Shown piece after piece: positions 17,164 to 27,727 of a stretch of 64,000 nt of DNA (the stretch's first letter is position 1; every line of letters starts with the position of its first letter). The notes beneath the pieces were generated by a model, which did not search any database, was not told the origin of the DNA, and saw nothing but the letters and a program-made list of their open reading frames with translations. A program made the position numbers and the translations under genes. The DNA lies in the NCBI GenBank assembly GCA_029975165.1, contig JARKPR010000024.1, forward strand, positions 62,001 through 126,000, read 5' to 3'. This DNA is from Selenomonadales bacterium (lineage in GTDB: Bacteria; Bacillota; Negativicutes; Sporomusales; UBA7701).

Positions 17164-17562
17164 TCAGCCGAGCACGATCATCGGATCGCCGGTCGAGACG
17201 GTCTGGCCGGGGGACACACGCACGTCGGCGACCTTGGCGTCGGCGGGGGCCATGATTTCGTTCTGCATCTTCATGGCCTCGAGAAGGAGCATTACGTCGC
17301 CGCGTTTGACGGTGTCGCCGGCTTTGACGTTGACGGAGAGAATTTTGCCGGGCATGGGGGCGTTGATTGTCTGGGCGCCGGCCGGCACGGGGGCGGCGGC
17401 AGGTGCGGGAGCCGCTGCCGGGGCGGCGGCCTTGGGAGCCGCAACGGCGGGTGGGGCGGCCGGGGCCGCAGCAGGTGCAGTTGCAGGCGAAACGGTGCCG
17501 CTTATTCTTTCCACGTCGACTTCGTAGGTTTGGCCGTTAACGGTTATGAGGAATTTTTCCAT
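17164..17562 (-). CDS. mmdC: Biotin carrier protein of methylmalonyl-CoA decarboxylase (gamma subunit)
   Basis: Biotinyl carrier, 132 residues from ATG 17562, which follows GGAGGAGAAAACAAAA (an in-frame ATG at 17580 overlaps that site). The N-terminal segment [18 protein letters not shown] is followed by a flexible Ala/Pro-rich linker (about 30-65) and a biotinyl domain with the canonical EAMKMQNE, in which the Lys is biotinylated. It carries the carboxyl group from the alpha subunit to the membrane beta subunit. The repetitive GCC/GCG linker is normal for this family. Confidence 0.95.
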   Translation of the reverse strand: MEKFLITVNGQTYEVDVERISGTVSPATAPAAAPAAPPAVAAPKAAAPAAAPAPAAAPVPAGAQTINAPMPGKILSVNVKAGDTVKRGDVMLLLEAMKMQNEIMAPADAKVADVRVSPGQTVSTGDPMIVLG

Positions 17563-17589
17563 TTTTGTTTTCTCCTCCACCCATAATTA

Positions 17590-17934
17590 TCAATACAGTT
17601 TGTTTCGGGTATGTACAGATTCCAAGCGGGCGGCCTGAGCCCAGTCGGGGCTGCCGACGGGACGCACGGCCACGATCCGCGCCGCGCCGAACCCGGTAGC
17701 AGCGACCGCGGCGGCCAACACGGCTATGAGTTGGCTGTGGTCGCTTGGGGCCGGAACGGCGGCGACAGGAGCCGGGGCGGCGGCGGGCGGCAAATCAGCC
17801 GCCGGCTTTTTTCGCGTCGGGTCGATAATTTTGATCAGGCGGATAATCAGGCTCAGTCCCCACAGAACGACAAATACGACCGCCATGTTGATGAACATGA
17901 TCAGCAGCGGGTTGGTGGTCACCGGTTGACTCAC
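17590..17934 (-). CDS. mmdD: Methylmalonyl-CoA decarboxylase delta subunit (OadG family)
   Basis: Small membrane subunit of 114 residues that holds the decarboxylase complex together. One N-terminal membrane helix (LLIMFINMAVVFVVLWGLSL, about 10-29) is followed by a Pro/Ala linker and a conserved C-terminal region ending WAQAARLESVHTRNKLY, where the VAAAVA...A-R tail is typical of MmdD/OadG. The GTG start at 17934 follows AGAGGTGAAAAT. It lies between mmdA and mmdC as in Veillonella and Propionigenium relatives. Confidence 0.88.
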   Translation of the reverse strand: MSQPVTTNPLLIMFINMAVVFVVLWGLSLIIRLIKIIDPTRKKPAADLPPAAAPAPVAAVPAPSDHSQLIAVLAAAVAATGFGAARIVAVRPVGSPDWAQAARLESVHTRNKLY

Positions 17935-17979
17935 ATTTTCACCTCTTTCCCATAAGTTGTCTCGTTTTAAGGTGCGAAG

Positions 17980-19509
<1,530 letters not shown>

Positions 19510-19558
19510 AAAGCACCTCCAAACAGATGTATTGCAAAAACCGGGCGCGATTTGCCGC

Positions 19559-19966
19559 CTATTTGCGCTCGGAGAGTTCCAGCAGGATGCCGCCGGTGGC
19601 CTTCGGGTGGACGAAGGCGATGCTGGCTCCGCCGGCGCCGTAGCGCGGTTGTTCGTCGATGAGGCGCACGCCTTTGGCTTTGAGGTCGGCCAGGGCGTTT
19701 TCGATGCTGTCGACCCTTAGGGCCACGTGCTGGATGCCTTCGCCGTTCTTTTCGATGAATTTGGCGACCGGCCCGTCGGGGGAGGTGGATTCCAGAAGTT
19801 CGACCTCGCTGTCGCCGCAGGGGATGAAGCATACTTTCACTTTCTGCTGCTCGACAATTTCCTCGCCCATCGCTTGCATGCCGAGCGTCTCGGTGTAGAA
19901 TTTCTTGGCCTGCTCTAAGTCTTTGACGGCGATGCCGAGATGGTCTACTTTGAGCACCTTGAACAT
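19559..19966 (-). CDS. mce: Methylmalonyl-CoA epimerase
   Basis: Glyoxalase/VOC-fold enzyme, 135 residues, converting (R)- and (S)-methylmalonyl-CoA so that mutase product can enter the decarboxylase. Metal-ligand region [14 protein letters not shown] (H9), the family segment [30 protein letters not shown], and a C-terminal LLELSERK with the last metal-binding Glu are all visible. ATG follows AAGGAGGCAGAACA. It sits between meaB and mmdA in the operon, the expected metabolic position. Confidence 0.95.
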   Translation of the reverse strand: MFKVLKVDHLGIAVKDLEQAKKFYTETLGMQAMGEEIVEQQKVKVCFIPCGDSEVELLESTSPDGPVAKFIEKNGEGIQHVALRVDSIENALADLKAKGVRLIDEQPRYGAGGASIAFVHPKATGGILLELSERK

Positions 19967-19999
19967 TGTTCTGCCTCCTTACGGATTTTTATTTAGCCG

Positions 20000-20938
20000 T
20001 TAGCGCAGGTAGGCGGCCAGCAGCCGTTTGACGATGGCGTACGGGTCTTCGCGGCGCTCCGCCAGGGCCGCCGCCAGGGCGTCGAGCTGGCCGGAGGCGG
20101 CGATGTCCTTGAGGATGCGGTGGCTTATCTGTTCTTCGATGAGGGCGATGAGTTCGTTCCGCGCCCGCGCCGTCCGCCGCCGGACAAGTTCCCCGGAGGT
20201 ACCGAGGAAGGCGGCGTGTTCGTCGATGGTGGCGACGAGTTCTTCGATGCCCTGGCCGGCGTTGGCCACCGTCTGACGGATCGATGGCCGCCAGGCCGAC
20301 TTCGCCTGGTCGAGGTCGAGCATCATATTGAGCTCGGCTTTGAGGCGTTCGGCCCCTTCGCGGTCGGCCTTGTTGATGGCGAACACGTCGCCGATCTCGA
20401 GGATGCCGGCCTTGATGGCCTGGATATCGTCGCCGAGGCCGGGGACGAGGACGACGACGGTGGTGTCGGCGGCCTTGACGATGTCGACTTCCGACTGGCC
20501 CACGCCGACTGTTTCGACGAAGATGACGTCCTTGCCGGCGGCGTCCATGATCTTGACCACGTCGGCCGTCTTGCGCGATAGCCCCCCCAGGCTGCCGCGC
20601 GTGCCCATGCTGCGGATGAAGACGCCTTCGTCGAGCGTGAGTTCGTTCATCCTGATGCGGTCGCCGAGGATGGCGCCGCCGGAGAAGGGGCTGGTGGGGT
20701 CGACGGCGATGATGCCGACCGTCTTGCCCTGGCGGCGGTAGACCTTGACCAGTTTGTCGGTGAGGGTGCTCTTGCCCGCCCCCGGCGGACCGGTGACGCC
20801 GATTACGTAGGCCTGGCCGGTGTGGGGATAGAGCTGCTGCATGATGGCCGTCGCTTCGTCGTACTCGTTCTCGACGGCGGTGATGGCCCGCGACAGGGCC
20901 AGCCGCGAGCCGGCGAGAAGTTCCGCCGCTATATCCAT
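20000..20938 (-). CDS. meaB: Methylmalonyl-CoA mutase-associated GTPase MeaB
   Basis: G-protein chaperone (ArgK/MeaB family, 312 residues) that loads and protects adenosylcobalamin on the mutase. Walker A GPPGAGKST is at residues 50-58; the switch region VDPTSPFSGGAILGDRIRM, the ETVGVGQSEVD block and the base-recognition motif NKAD follow. It lies directly downstream of the mutase B12-binding subunit. Its own ribosome site is weak, so it may depend on translation of the preceding gene. Confidence 0.96.
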   Translation of the reverse strand: MDIAAELLAGSRLALSRAITAVENEYDEATAIMQQLYPHTGQAYVIGVTGPPGAGKSTLTDKLVKVYRRQGKTVGIIAVDPTSPFSGGAILGDRIRMNELTLDEGVFIRSMGTRGSLGGLSRKTADVVKIMDAAGKDVIFVETVGVGQSEVDIVKAADTTVVVLVPGLGDDIQAIKAGILEIGDVFAINKADREGAERLKAELNMMLDLDQAKSAWRPSIRQTVANAGQGIEELVATIDEHAAFLGTSGELVRRRTARARNELIALIEEQISHRILKDIAASGQLDALAAALAERREDPYAIVKRLLAAYLR

Positions 20939-20975
20939 GCCGCTGTCACCGCCCCGGGGCCGCGTGCCGCAGGCT

Positions 20976-21368
20976 TCACTTCACGTTGGCCTTGATGAAG
21001 TCGATGATGCTGGCGGTCGGGGTGCCGGGGGTGAAGACCGCAGCCACGCCGGCTTCCTTGAGGCCGGGGATGTCGGCGTCGGGGATGACGCCGCCGCCGA
21101 TGACGAGCACGTCGTTCATCCCTTTGCCGCGCACCATATTGACTACTTTCGGGAAGAGGGTGTTGTGCGCCCCCGACAGCAGGCTCAGGGCCACGACGTT
21201 CACGTCTTCCTGCAGGGCGGCTTCGGTGATCTGTTCGGGGGTCTGGCGAAGACCGGTGTAGATGACTTCGAAGCCGGCGTCGCGAAGCGCGCGGGCTACG
21301 ACTTTGGCGCCGCGGTCGTGTCCGTCGAGGCCGGGTTTGGCTACTAGCACGCGTATATGTCTTTCCAT
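20976..21368 (-). CDS. Methylmalonyl-CoA mutase, B12-binding (small) subunit
   Basis: Separate cobalamin-binding subunit of 130 residues. The DxHxxG motif is D15-G-H17-D-R-G20 ([11 protein letters not shown]); H17 is expected to coordinate cobalt. The rest of the Rossmann-like fold shows [11 protein letters not shown] and [17 protein letters not shown] follows TAGGAGGGACGAACG. In many bacteria this domain is fused to the large chain; here the mutase is split into two genes, 25 bases apart. Confidence 0.95.
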   Translation of the reverse strand: MERHIRVLVAKPGLDGHDRGAKVVARALRDAGFEVIYTGLRQTPEQITEAALQEDVNVVALSLLSGAHNTLFPKVVNMVRGKGMNDVLVIGGGVIPDADIPGLKEAGVAAVFTPGTPTASIIDFIKANVK

Positions 21369-21393
21369 CGTTCGTCCCTCCTAACGCTTCTCG

Positions 21394-23040
21394 CTACAGG
21401 CTTACGTGCGCTTCGTATTCGCCGAACACTTTGCGCATCACGCCGCAGATTTCGCCAAGGCTGGCGTATGTTTTGACGGCGTTCAAGATGAACGGCATGA
21501 GGTTCTGGTGCTCGTCGCCGCAGGCCGTCTCAAGGGCGGCCAGCTTGGCCTGGACGGCGGCGCCGTCCCGCTCGGCCTTGACTTTGGCGAGCTTGCTTTT
21601 CTGGAATTCGCCCACCGACGCGTCGACCCTGAGCAGGCCTTCGGCCGGTTTTTCCTTGATCTGGAACTGGTTGACGCCGACGATTACGCGTTGCTTGTTT
21701 TCGACTTCCATCTGCCAGCGGTAGGCGCTCTCTTGGATCTCTCTCTGGATGTAGCCTTTTTCGATCGCCGCCGGGGCGCCGCCCAGCTCGTCGATTTTTT
21801 TGATGTATTCCCAGCATTCCTTTTCGATCTTGTCGGTGAGGGCCTCGACGTAGTACGAGCCGCCCAGCGGATCGACGACGTCGGCCAGGCCGGATTCGTA
21901 GGCGACGATCTGCTGGGTCCTCAGGGCGATGCGCACCGAGTCTTCGGTCGGCAGGGCGAGGGCTTCGTCGCGCGAGTTGGTGTGGAGCGACTGGGTGCCG
22001 CCGAGTACGGCCGCCGCCGTCTGCAGGGCGACGCGGACGATGTTGTTGTCCGGCTGCTGGGCAGTGAGCATCGAGCCGGCGGTCTGGGTGTGGACGCGCA
22101 GCATCCAGCTCTTGGGGCTCTGGGCGCCGAAGCGCTCTTTCATGACTTTGGCCCAGACCCGCCGCGAGGCGCGGAATTTGGCGACTTCCTCGAGGACGTT
22201 GTTGTGGGCGTTCCAGAAGAACGACAGCCGGCCGGCGAAGTCGTCGACGTTGAGGCCGGCCTTGATGGCCGCGTCGACGTAGGCGATGCCGTCGGCGATG
22301 GTGAAGGCGATTTCCTGCGCGGCGGTGGAGCCGGCCTCGCGGATGTGGTAGCCGGAGATGGAGATGGTGTTCCATTGGGGCACGTTTTTCGAGCAGTATT
22401 CGAAGATGTTGGTGATGAGCCGCATCGAGGGCTTAGGGGGGAAGATATAAGTGCCGCGGGCGGCATATTCTTTAAGGATGTCGTTCTGGATAGTGCCGTT
22501 GAGCTTGTCGGCGCTGACGCCCTGTTTCTCGGCGACGGCTATGTACATGGCCAGCAGGACGGCGGCCGGGGCGTTAATGGTCATCGAGGTCGATACTTTG
22601 CCGAGGTCGATCTGGTCGAAGAGGATCTCCATGTCTTTGAGGGTGTCGATGGCGACGCCGACCTTGCCGATCTCGCCTTCGGCAATGGGGTCGTCGGAGT
22701 CGTAGCCGATCTGCGTGGGCAGGTCGAAGGCGCACGACAAGCCGGTCTGGCCCTGCTCCAGGAGGTAGCGGTACCGCTTGTTGGATTCTTCGGCGGTGGC
22801 GAAGCCGGCATATTGGCGCATCGTCCAGAAGCGCCCCCGGTACATGGTCGGCTGCACGCCGCGGGTGAAGGGATATTCGCCCGGGAAGCCCAGGTCGCGC
22901 TCGTAGTCGAAGGCTTCAAGGTCGAGCGGGGTGTATAGGCGGTTGGGCACGAGGTTCTGCCGTTCGGGGTTTTTGGCCGCGGCCTTTTCTACCTTGGCGG
23001 TGTAGGCGGCCATTTTGGCTTGCAAGGATTCGTTGGCCAT
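21394..23040 (-). CDS. Methylmalonyl-CoA mutase, catalytic (large) subunit
   Basis: TIM-barrel subunit of 548 residues that rearranges succinyl-CoA and methylmalonyl-CoA using adenosylcobalamin from its partner. The family blocks [65 protein letters not shown] and [19 protein letters not shown] are all present, and the chain stops where the B12 domain would begin in fused forms. ATG follows AAAGGAGGACAACAAA. It is the second gene of the operon, between the CoA-transferase and the B12 subunit. Confidence 0.96.
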   Translation of the reverse strand: MANESLQAKMAAYTAKVEKAAAKNPERQNLVPNRLYTPLDLEAFDYERDLGFPGEYPFTRGVQPTMYRGRFWTMRQYAGFATAEESNKRYRYLLEQGQTGLSCAFDLPTQIGYDSDDPIAEGEIGKVGVAIDTLKDMEILFDQIDLGKVSTSMTINAPAAVLLAMYIAVAEKQGVSADKLNGTIQNDILKEYAARGTYIFPPKPSMRLITNIFEYCSKNVPQWNTISISGYHIREAGSTAAQEIAFTIADGIAYVDAAIKAGLNVDDFAGRLSFFWNAHNNVLEEVAKFRASRRVWAKVMKERFGAQSPKSWMLRVHTQTAGSMLTAQQPDNNIVRVALQTAAAVLGGTQSLHTNSRDEALALPTEDSVRIALRTQQIVAYESGLADVVDPLGGSYYVEALTDKIEKECWEYIKKIDELGGAPAAIEKGYIQREIQESAYRWQMEVENKQRVIVGVNQFQIKEKPAEGLLRVDASVGEFQKSKLAKVKAERDGAAVQAKLAALETACGDEHQNLMPFILNAVKTYASLGEICGVMRKVFGEYEAHVSL

Positions 23041-23064
23041 TTTGTTGTCCTCCTTTGCTCTTGG

Positions 23065-24573
23065 CTATTTTGCTTTCATTGTCCCGGTCTGCATAAACCG
23101 GATATGCCAGGAGAGGACCTCGTCGAGCAGGTGCGGCGTGTGGGCGTGGCCGGTGGCCTTCTCGGCCCTTTCCAAGTAGTCGTGCAGCATGGGCTGGTAG
23201 TCGGGGTGGGCGCATTTGTCGATGATGACCCTGGCCCGCTCCTTGGGGCTGAGGCCGCGCACGTCGGCCACGCCCCGCTCGCTGATGAAGATGTCGGCGT
23301 CGTGTTCGGTGTGGTCGACGTGCGAGCACATCGGCACGATCGAGGAGATGGCGCCGCCTTTGGCGACCGAGTTCGTGAAGAAGATGCTCAGGTAGCCGTT
23401 GCGGGCGAAGTCGCCGCTGCCGCCGATGCCGTTCATCATTTTGGTGCCCATGATGTGGGTGGAGTTGACGTGGCCGAAGATGTCGATCTCGATGGCGGTG
23501 TTCATGGCTATTATTCCAAGCCTCCGGGCCATTTCCGGGCTGTTGGCGATTTCTTGCGGTCTGAGGAGAATTTTGTTGCGATATTCCTTGATATTGGCGT
23601 ACAGCCTTTTCAGCCCGTCCGGCGAGGGGGTGAGCGAGGTGCCGGAGGCGAAGTCTAGTTTGCCGGCGTCGAAGAGGTCGAGCATGCCGTCCTGGATAAC
23701 TTCGGTGTAAACGGTGAGGTTTTCGTACGGGGATTCGGCCATGCCGGCCATGACGGCGTTGGCGACCGAGCCGACGCCCGATTGCAGGGGCAGGAGGTTC
23801 TTCGGCAGGCGGTCATGTTTGATCTCGTTCATGAAGAATTCGCTGAGGTGGGCGCTCATGGCCCTGGCGTCGTCGTCGATGGGCGCCAGGGGCCGCACGG
23901 CGTCGGGCAGGTCGCAGGGAACGATGTAGGTGATTTTGTCCGGGCCGGCCGGGATGTACGGCGTGCCGATGCGGTCGTCGACCTTGACGATGGGGATGGG
24001 CTGGCGGCGGGGCGGGTCTGCGGGGACGTAGACGTCGTGCATGCCTTCGAGCTCAAGGGGCTGCGAGGTGTTGACCTCGACGATGACGATGTCGGCGCTC
24101 TGCACGAACGAGGCCGAGTTGCCCAGCGAAGTCGTCGGCACGATGTGCCCTTCCTCGGTGATGGCGCAGGCTTCAACGATGGCGACGTCTACCTTGCCGC
24201 CGAGGTACCCGTAGCGCGACATCTGCGCGACGTGCGACAGGTGCAGGTCTACGTATTGGATGCTGCCGTTATTGATCAGTTTGCGTAAGGCGTCGTTCGT
24301 CTGGTACGGCAGGCGCTTTTGGATGCCGCCCGCTTCCGCCAGGGCGCCGTCGAGTTCTTTGCCGACCGAGGCGCCGGTCCAGAGGTTGATTTTGAAGTTT
24401 TCCTTCTTGATCTGCTCCGCCAACGCCAGCGGCACCGCTTTCGGGTAGCCGGCGGGCGTGAAGCCGCTCGCGCCGATATTCATTCCCGGCTTTATGGCCG
24501 CCGCTGCTTCCGCCGCTGACACGATCTTGCCGTGCAGAGCCCTGCATCGCACCCGGTCCCTGATATCGGTCAT
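23065..24573 (-). CDS. Acyl-CoA:succinate CoA-transferase (acetyl-CoA hydrolase/transferase family)
   Basis: Class I CoA-transferase of 502 residues, probably moving CoA between propionyl-CoA and succinate to close the propionate cycle. ATG 24573 follows TGGAGGGAGAATGGG; a frame extending to 24660 lacks a ribosome site. Family blocks: GASGFTPAGYPKAVP, the region VEACAITEEGHIVPTTSLGNS with the catalytic Glu, GIGGSGDFARNGYLS, and VPMCSHVDHTEHDADIFISE near the C-terminus. It is the first gene of the methylmalonyl operon. Acetyl-CoA as an alternative donor is possible. Confidence 0.92.
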   Translation of the reverse strand: MTDIRDRVRCRALHGKIVSAAEAAAAIKPGMNIGASGFTPAGYPKAVPLALAEQIKKENFKINLWTGASVGKELDGALAEAGGIQKRLPYQTNDALRKLINNGSIQYVDLHLSHVAQMSRYGYLGGKVDVAIVEACAITEEGHIVPTTSLGNSASFVQSADIVIVEVNTSQPLELEGMHDVYVPADPPRRQPIPIVKVDDRIGTPYIPAGPDKITYIVPCDLPDAVRPLAPIDDDARAMSAHLSEFFMNEIKHDRLPKNLLPLQSGVGSVANAVMAGMAESPYENLTVYTEVIQDGMLDLFDAGKLDFASGTSLTPSPDGLKRLYANIKEYRNKILLRPQEIANSPEMARRLGIIAMNTAIEIDIFGHVNSTHIMGTKMMNGIGGSGDFARNGYLSIFFTNSVAKGGAISSIVPMCSHVDHTEHDADIFISERGVADVRGLSPKERARVIIDKCAHPDYQPMLHDYLERAEKATGHAHTPHLLDEVLSWHIRFMQTGTMKAK

Positions 24574-24660
24574 CCCATTCTCCCTCCACTTCAAACTTAT
24601 TATGATGACAAGAACACATAAAAATACACCCGGCCCGTACCGCCCTAGGGGACGGAACAA

Positions 24661-24847
24661 ACCTGGTGCAAGTCCACTACACTATCTATTACCGTCGGAT
24701 AATAGACCGCAAACCTGTACAGGCGGCTATCGCGCGCTTCTAGTCCGCCGGCATAGCAGTCCTGTCCATGCGCGAAAACGTATGAACGTTGTCTGGCAGG
24801 CGCCTTTGCCTGCCGGATGTCGGTTACCATACCATTATATGTATGGT
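24661..24847. other. Candidate structured RNA or repeat in the 530-bp non-coding gap
   Basis: No convincing gene lies between 24574 and 25029. On the plus strand the gap holds a hairpin CTATTA (24686-24691)/TAATAG (24700-24705); CCGC (24707-24710) that can pair with GCGG (24723-24726); an alternative pairing of the same GGCGG (24722-24726) with CCGCC (24745-24749); and GGCAGGC (24795-24801)/GCCTGCC (24808-24814). Perfect arms ACCATAC (24826-24832)/GTATGGT (24841-24847) flank a minus-strand TATAAT at 24834-24839, a possible -10 for the CoA-transferase operon. If that is right, the hairpins lie in a 250-base leader of the B12-dependent mutase operon. GGTGCAAGTCC at 24665-24675 recalls cobalamin riboswitches and group II introns, but the remaining consensus was not found. 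24848-25029 shows nothing else. Confidence 0.4.
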
Positions 24848-25029
24848 TTATTCGGCATCCCGGCGGGAAATCCTGCCCGCTGACAGGACTTTGTTCGCCG
24901 GCTTTTTGCCCCCTCCCCCACCCCCTGATGGGCTCTCCGGGCCGCGCGGACCAGGGAAACCGTCTTTCACGGGCGCCCGCAAAAATTTTGCAGTTCCGGC
25001 AGGAATTTCAAAGGCGACAGCCAACTAGA

Positions 25030-25060
25030 TTGTATAATAGCATTATACAAAATGTATACA
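25030..25060. promoter_or_regulatory. Palindromic operator and -10 upstream of the GntR gene
   Basis: TTGTATAAT (25030-25038) and ATTATACAA (25042-25050) form a perfect 9-bp inverted repeat around AGC. A second palindrome TGTATACA (25053-25060) follows at once. The first arm contains TATAAT, a likely -10. Sites with a GTATAC core are usual for FCD-type GntR regulators, so this is probably the autoregulatory operator. Confidence 0.6.
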
Positions 25061-25102
25061 TTTCGCGGAAAGATTTCGACAATTTCAGGGAGTGAAGGCC
25101 GG

Positions 25103-25777
25103 TTGAGAAACGATGCTCTTGCTCGGCAAACGGAGAATTTGCGCGAACGGGCTTACCGGATTATCAAGCAGCGGATCATCAGCTGTCAAATCGTGCCGGG
25201 CAGCGCTCTGAACGAGCGGGAGCTCGTGGCTGTGATCGGCGTAAGCCGCACGCCCATCCGCGAGGCGCTCAACAGGCTGGAGAAGGAGAATCTCGTGACC
25301 ATCATTCCCGGCCGCGGCGCGTTCGTAAGCTCGATAACCGTCAAGGAGATCAACGACATCTATCAACTGCGCGAGATCATCGAGCCCCACATCATCGTCC
25401 TGGTCACGCCGGTCTTCCCGGAGGAATGTCTGCTGGCCTACAAGCGGGCTTTCCAGGCCCTCGACCAGGACGACTACGACGGCCTTGTCAGGCTCGACAG
25501 CGAGTTCCATTCCCTGTTGATGGATTCGGCCGAGAACGATCTCATCAACCAGGTGATGGCCAATATGTTCGCCCAGAACCAGCGCATCCGCTTCCGCCTG
25601 ACGCGCCAGCCCGCCCGCTTGCAGGAGACGGTGGCCGAACATCTCGCGGTGATCGAGGCCATGCTGGCCCGCGATTCGTTGCGGGCGCAGGAGGCGATGC
25701 GGGAGCATCTGGCCCAGTCCCGCCAGGCGGCGTTCAAGCTGCCGGACGGCCAGATGGCGTTCAGGCCGCTCGGTTGA
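25103..25777 (+). CDS. GntR-family transcriptional regulator (FadR/FCD subfamily)
   Basis: Helix-turn-helix regulator with an all-helical FCD ligand domain. The DNA-binding part shows the GntR pattern LRERAYRIIKQRIISCQIVPGS, LNERELVAVIGVSRTPIREAL and LVTIIPGRGAFV; the FCD part has YQLREIIEPHI and HLAVIEAMLARDSLRAQEAM. TTG 25103 behind GGGAGTGAAGG is preferred, giving 224 residues; the in-frame ATG at 25052 lies inside the operator and would be too close to the transcription start. It precedes, in the same direction, three sugar-acid genes that it probably controls. Confidence 0.88.
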   Translation: MRNDALARQTENLRERAYRIIKQRIISCQIVPGSALNERELVAVIGVSRTPIREALNRLEKENLVTIIPGRGAFVSSITVKEINDIYQLREIIEPHIIVLVTPVFPEECLLAYKRAFQALDQDDYDGLVRLDSEFHSLLMDSAENDLINQVMANMFAQNQRIRFRLTRQPARLQETVAEHLAVIEAMLARDSLRAQEAMREHLAQSRQAAFKLPDGQMAFRPLG

Positions 25778-25826
25778 CGGTTGCGCAACGCTGCTTTCCA
25801 GCTACAGACAACAGGAGGTTCAGGAG

Positions 25827-26867
25827 ATGAAAGGCTTAGTGAAGTTCGCCAGGGGCAACGGCAATATGGAGGTCCGGGAGGTGCCCGAGCCGCAGCCCGG
25901 CCCCGGACAGGTGAAGATTGCCGTCGAAGCCGCCGGCATCTGCGGGTCTGATCTGCATATCTTCCACGACGACATCGCCGGTATCCCCATTAACCCGCCC
26001 GTCATTACCGGCCACGAGTTCAGCGGCGTGGTCGCCGCCGTGGGCGAAGGGGTGACCGCCTGGAAGACAGGCGACCGCGTGACCTCGGAGACGGCGTTCA
26101 GCTTCTGCGGCCAGTGCGGGCACTGCCGCGCCGGCCGGTACAATATCTGCGACCACCGGCGGACGCTCGGCTATTGGTACAACGGCGCCTTCGCCCCTTA
26201 TACGGTCGTGCCGCAGGAGAGGGTGCACAGCCTGCCCGACAGCATCGATTTCATTGCCGGGGCGCTGTGTGAGCCGCTGGCCTGCGTGACCCACGCCGTC
26301 CTCGAACTGACGGCCATCACGACCGGCGACGTCGTCCTCGTGAGCGGCCCGGGGGCGGTAGGGCTGCTGGCCCTGCAGGTGGCCAAGGCGCAGGGAGCCA
26401 CGGTGATCGTGTCCGGGACGGCCATCGACGGCCCGCGGCTGAAGATGGCCGCAAAGCTCGGCGCGGACCGGGTCGTTACCGTGCCTGCCGAGGATGTGTT
26501 CGCCGCCGTCGGCGAGCTGACCGCAGGGCGCGGCGCCGATGTCGTGCTGGAATGCTCCGGTTCCCAGCCGGCGGCCAACGACGGCCTGCTGCTGACGCGG
26601 AAGTTCGGCAGCTACACGCAGATCGGCCTGTTCGGCAAGCCAATCCAGTTCGACTTCGAAAAGGTCTGTTACCGCGAACTGAAAGTGACCGGATCGCTCG
26701 GTTCCACGTGGACGTCGTGGAACAAGGCCATCCAGTTGATGGCCAGCGGCCGGGTCGACACCAGGAGCCTCGTGTCCGACGTCATGCCTGTCACCGAATG
26801 GCAGGAGGCGTTCCGCAAGTTCGAGAGCAAGGAAGGGCTGAAGCTCGTCCTGACGCCCGTAAGGTAA
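25827..26867 (+). CDS. Zinc-dependent alcohol/polyol dehydrogenase (MDR family)
   Basis: Medium-chain NAD(P)-dependent dehydrogenase, 346 residues, of the sorbitol/threonine/galactitol dehydrogenase group. Catalytic zinc residues are in GICGSDLHIFH and TGHEFSG; the structural zinc loop CGQCGHCRAGRYNIC has four cysteines. The nucleotide fold shows VLVSGPGAVGLLALQVAKA. ATG follows ACAGGAGGTTCAGGAG. It is the first structural gene after the GntR regulator and likely oxidises a secondary alcohol of a sugar acid or polyol; the exact substrate is not evident. Confidence 0.88.
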   Translation: MKGLVKFARGNGNMEVREVPEPQPGPGQVKIAVEAAGICGSDLHIFHDDIAGIPINPPVITGHEFSGVVAAVGEGVTAWKTGDRVTSETAFSFCGQCGHCRAGRYNICDHRRTLGYWYNGAFAPYTVVPQERVHSLPDSIDFIAGALCEPLACVTHAVLELTAITTGDVVLVSGPGAVGLLALQVAKAQGATVIVSGTAIDGPRLKMAAKLGADRVVTVPAEDVFAAVGELTAGRGADVVLECSGSQPAANDGLLLTRKFGSYTQIGLFGKPIQFDFEKVCYRELKVTGSLGSTWTSWNKAIQLMASGRVDTRSLVSDVMPVTEWQEAFRKFESKEGLKLVLTPVR

Positions 26868-26911
26868 GGTTAGCTCCGCCGGAGGGCGGATAATATAAGG
26901 GAGGGATGCAA

Positions 26912-27703
26912 ATGCCTAAATTTGCCGCCAATCTGACCATGCTGTTCACGGAAGTGCCGTTCCTCGACAGGTTCGAGGCCGCGGCCGCCGCCGGCTTCAA
27001 GGCCGTGGAGTTCCTGTTTCCGTATGCGTACCCTGCCGAGCAGCTGCAGGAAAAGCTGCAGAAGAACGGCCTGAAGCTGGTGCTGTGCAACTTGCCGGCC
27101 GGCGACTGGGCGGCCGGGGACCGCGGTACCGCCGCCGACCCGCGGCGGCAGGAGGAATTCCGGGCCGGGGTGGCTACGGCCGTAAGCTACGCCGAAGCGC
27201 TCGGGGTCGGGCAGATGAACTGCCTGGCCGGCAAGACGGTCGCCGATGTTTCCTTGGAAGAGCAGCAGAAGACGCTGGTGGAAAACGTGCGCTTCGCCGC
27301 CGACGCGCTGGCGAAGATCGGCCGCAATCTGGTGGTGGAGCACATCAACACCCGTGATATCCCGGGGTTCTTCCTCTCCACCACCAAGCAGGTGCTCGAC
27401 CTGCTGGCCGTCGTGGACCGCCCGAATGTCTACCTGCAGTATGACATGTACCATGCCCAACGTATGGAGGGCGAGCTGCTGGGGACTTTTACGGCCAACC
27501 TCGCCAAGATCGCCCATATCCAGATCGCCGACAACCCCGGCCGGCACCAGCCCGGGACGGGCGAGATAAACTACCGCCACGTGTTCGCCGCCATCGACAA
27601 GAGCGGCTACGAGGGATACATAGGCCTCGAGTACGTGCCCGGCGAAGGCGGCACCGTGCCTACGCTGTCCTGGGCGGGCGAATACGGCTACAAGTTGTCG
27701 TAA
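26912..27703 (+). CDS. Hydroxypyruvate isomerase-like protein (Hyi/OtnI family)
   Basis: Xylose-isomerase-like TIM barrel of 263 residues. MPKFAANLTMLFTEVPFLDRF, FEFLFPYAYP-like VEFLFPYAYPAEQL, NCLAGKT, VVEHINTRDIPGFFL and YDMYHAQRMEGEL match the hydroxypyruvate isomerase / 2-oxo-tetronate isomerase group. The start is ATG 26912, seven bases after GGGAGG; the in-frame ATG at 26906 touches that site. With the reductase that follows it would turn hydroxypyruvate into tartronate semialdehyde and then glycerate, or act on a four-carbon 2-oxo acid. Confidence 0.85.
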   Translation: MPKFAANLTMLFTEVPFLDRFEAAAAAGFKAVEFLFPYAYPAEQLQEKLQKNGLKLVLCNLPAGDWAAGDRGTAADPRRQEEFRAGVATAVSYAEALGVGQMNCLAGKTVADVSLEEQQKTLVENVRFAADALAKIGRNLVVEHINTRDIPGFFLSTTKQVLDLLAVVDRPNVYLQYDMYHAQRMEGELLGTFTANLAKIAHIQIADNPGRHQPGTGEINYRHVFAAIDKSGYEGYIGLEYVPGEGGTVPTLSWAGEYGYKLS

Positions 27704-27727
27704 CAAGAAAAACAGGGAGGTATTATC

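Noticed and set aside
24661-24814. A standard cobalamin riboswitch (suggested by GGTGCAAGTCC and the B12-dependent genes)
   Set aside because: The CCCGCCACTG-type core and the closing GCC-GGAGACCTGCC box were not found, and the box lies on the strand facing away from the mutase operon.
24645-24830. A 61-codon minus-strand frame in the gap before the CoA-transferase
   Set aside because: It has no good ribosome site and lies in hairpin-rich sequence; I treat the segment as a possible structured RNA or repeat.
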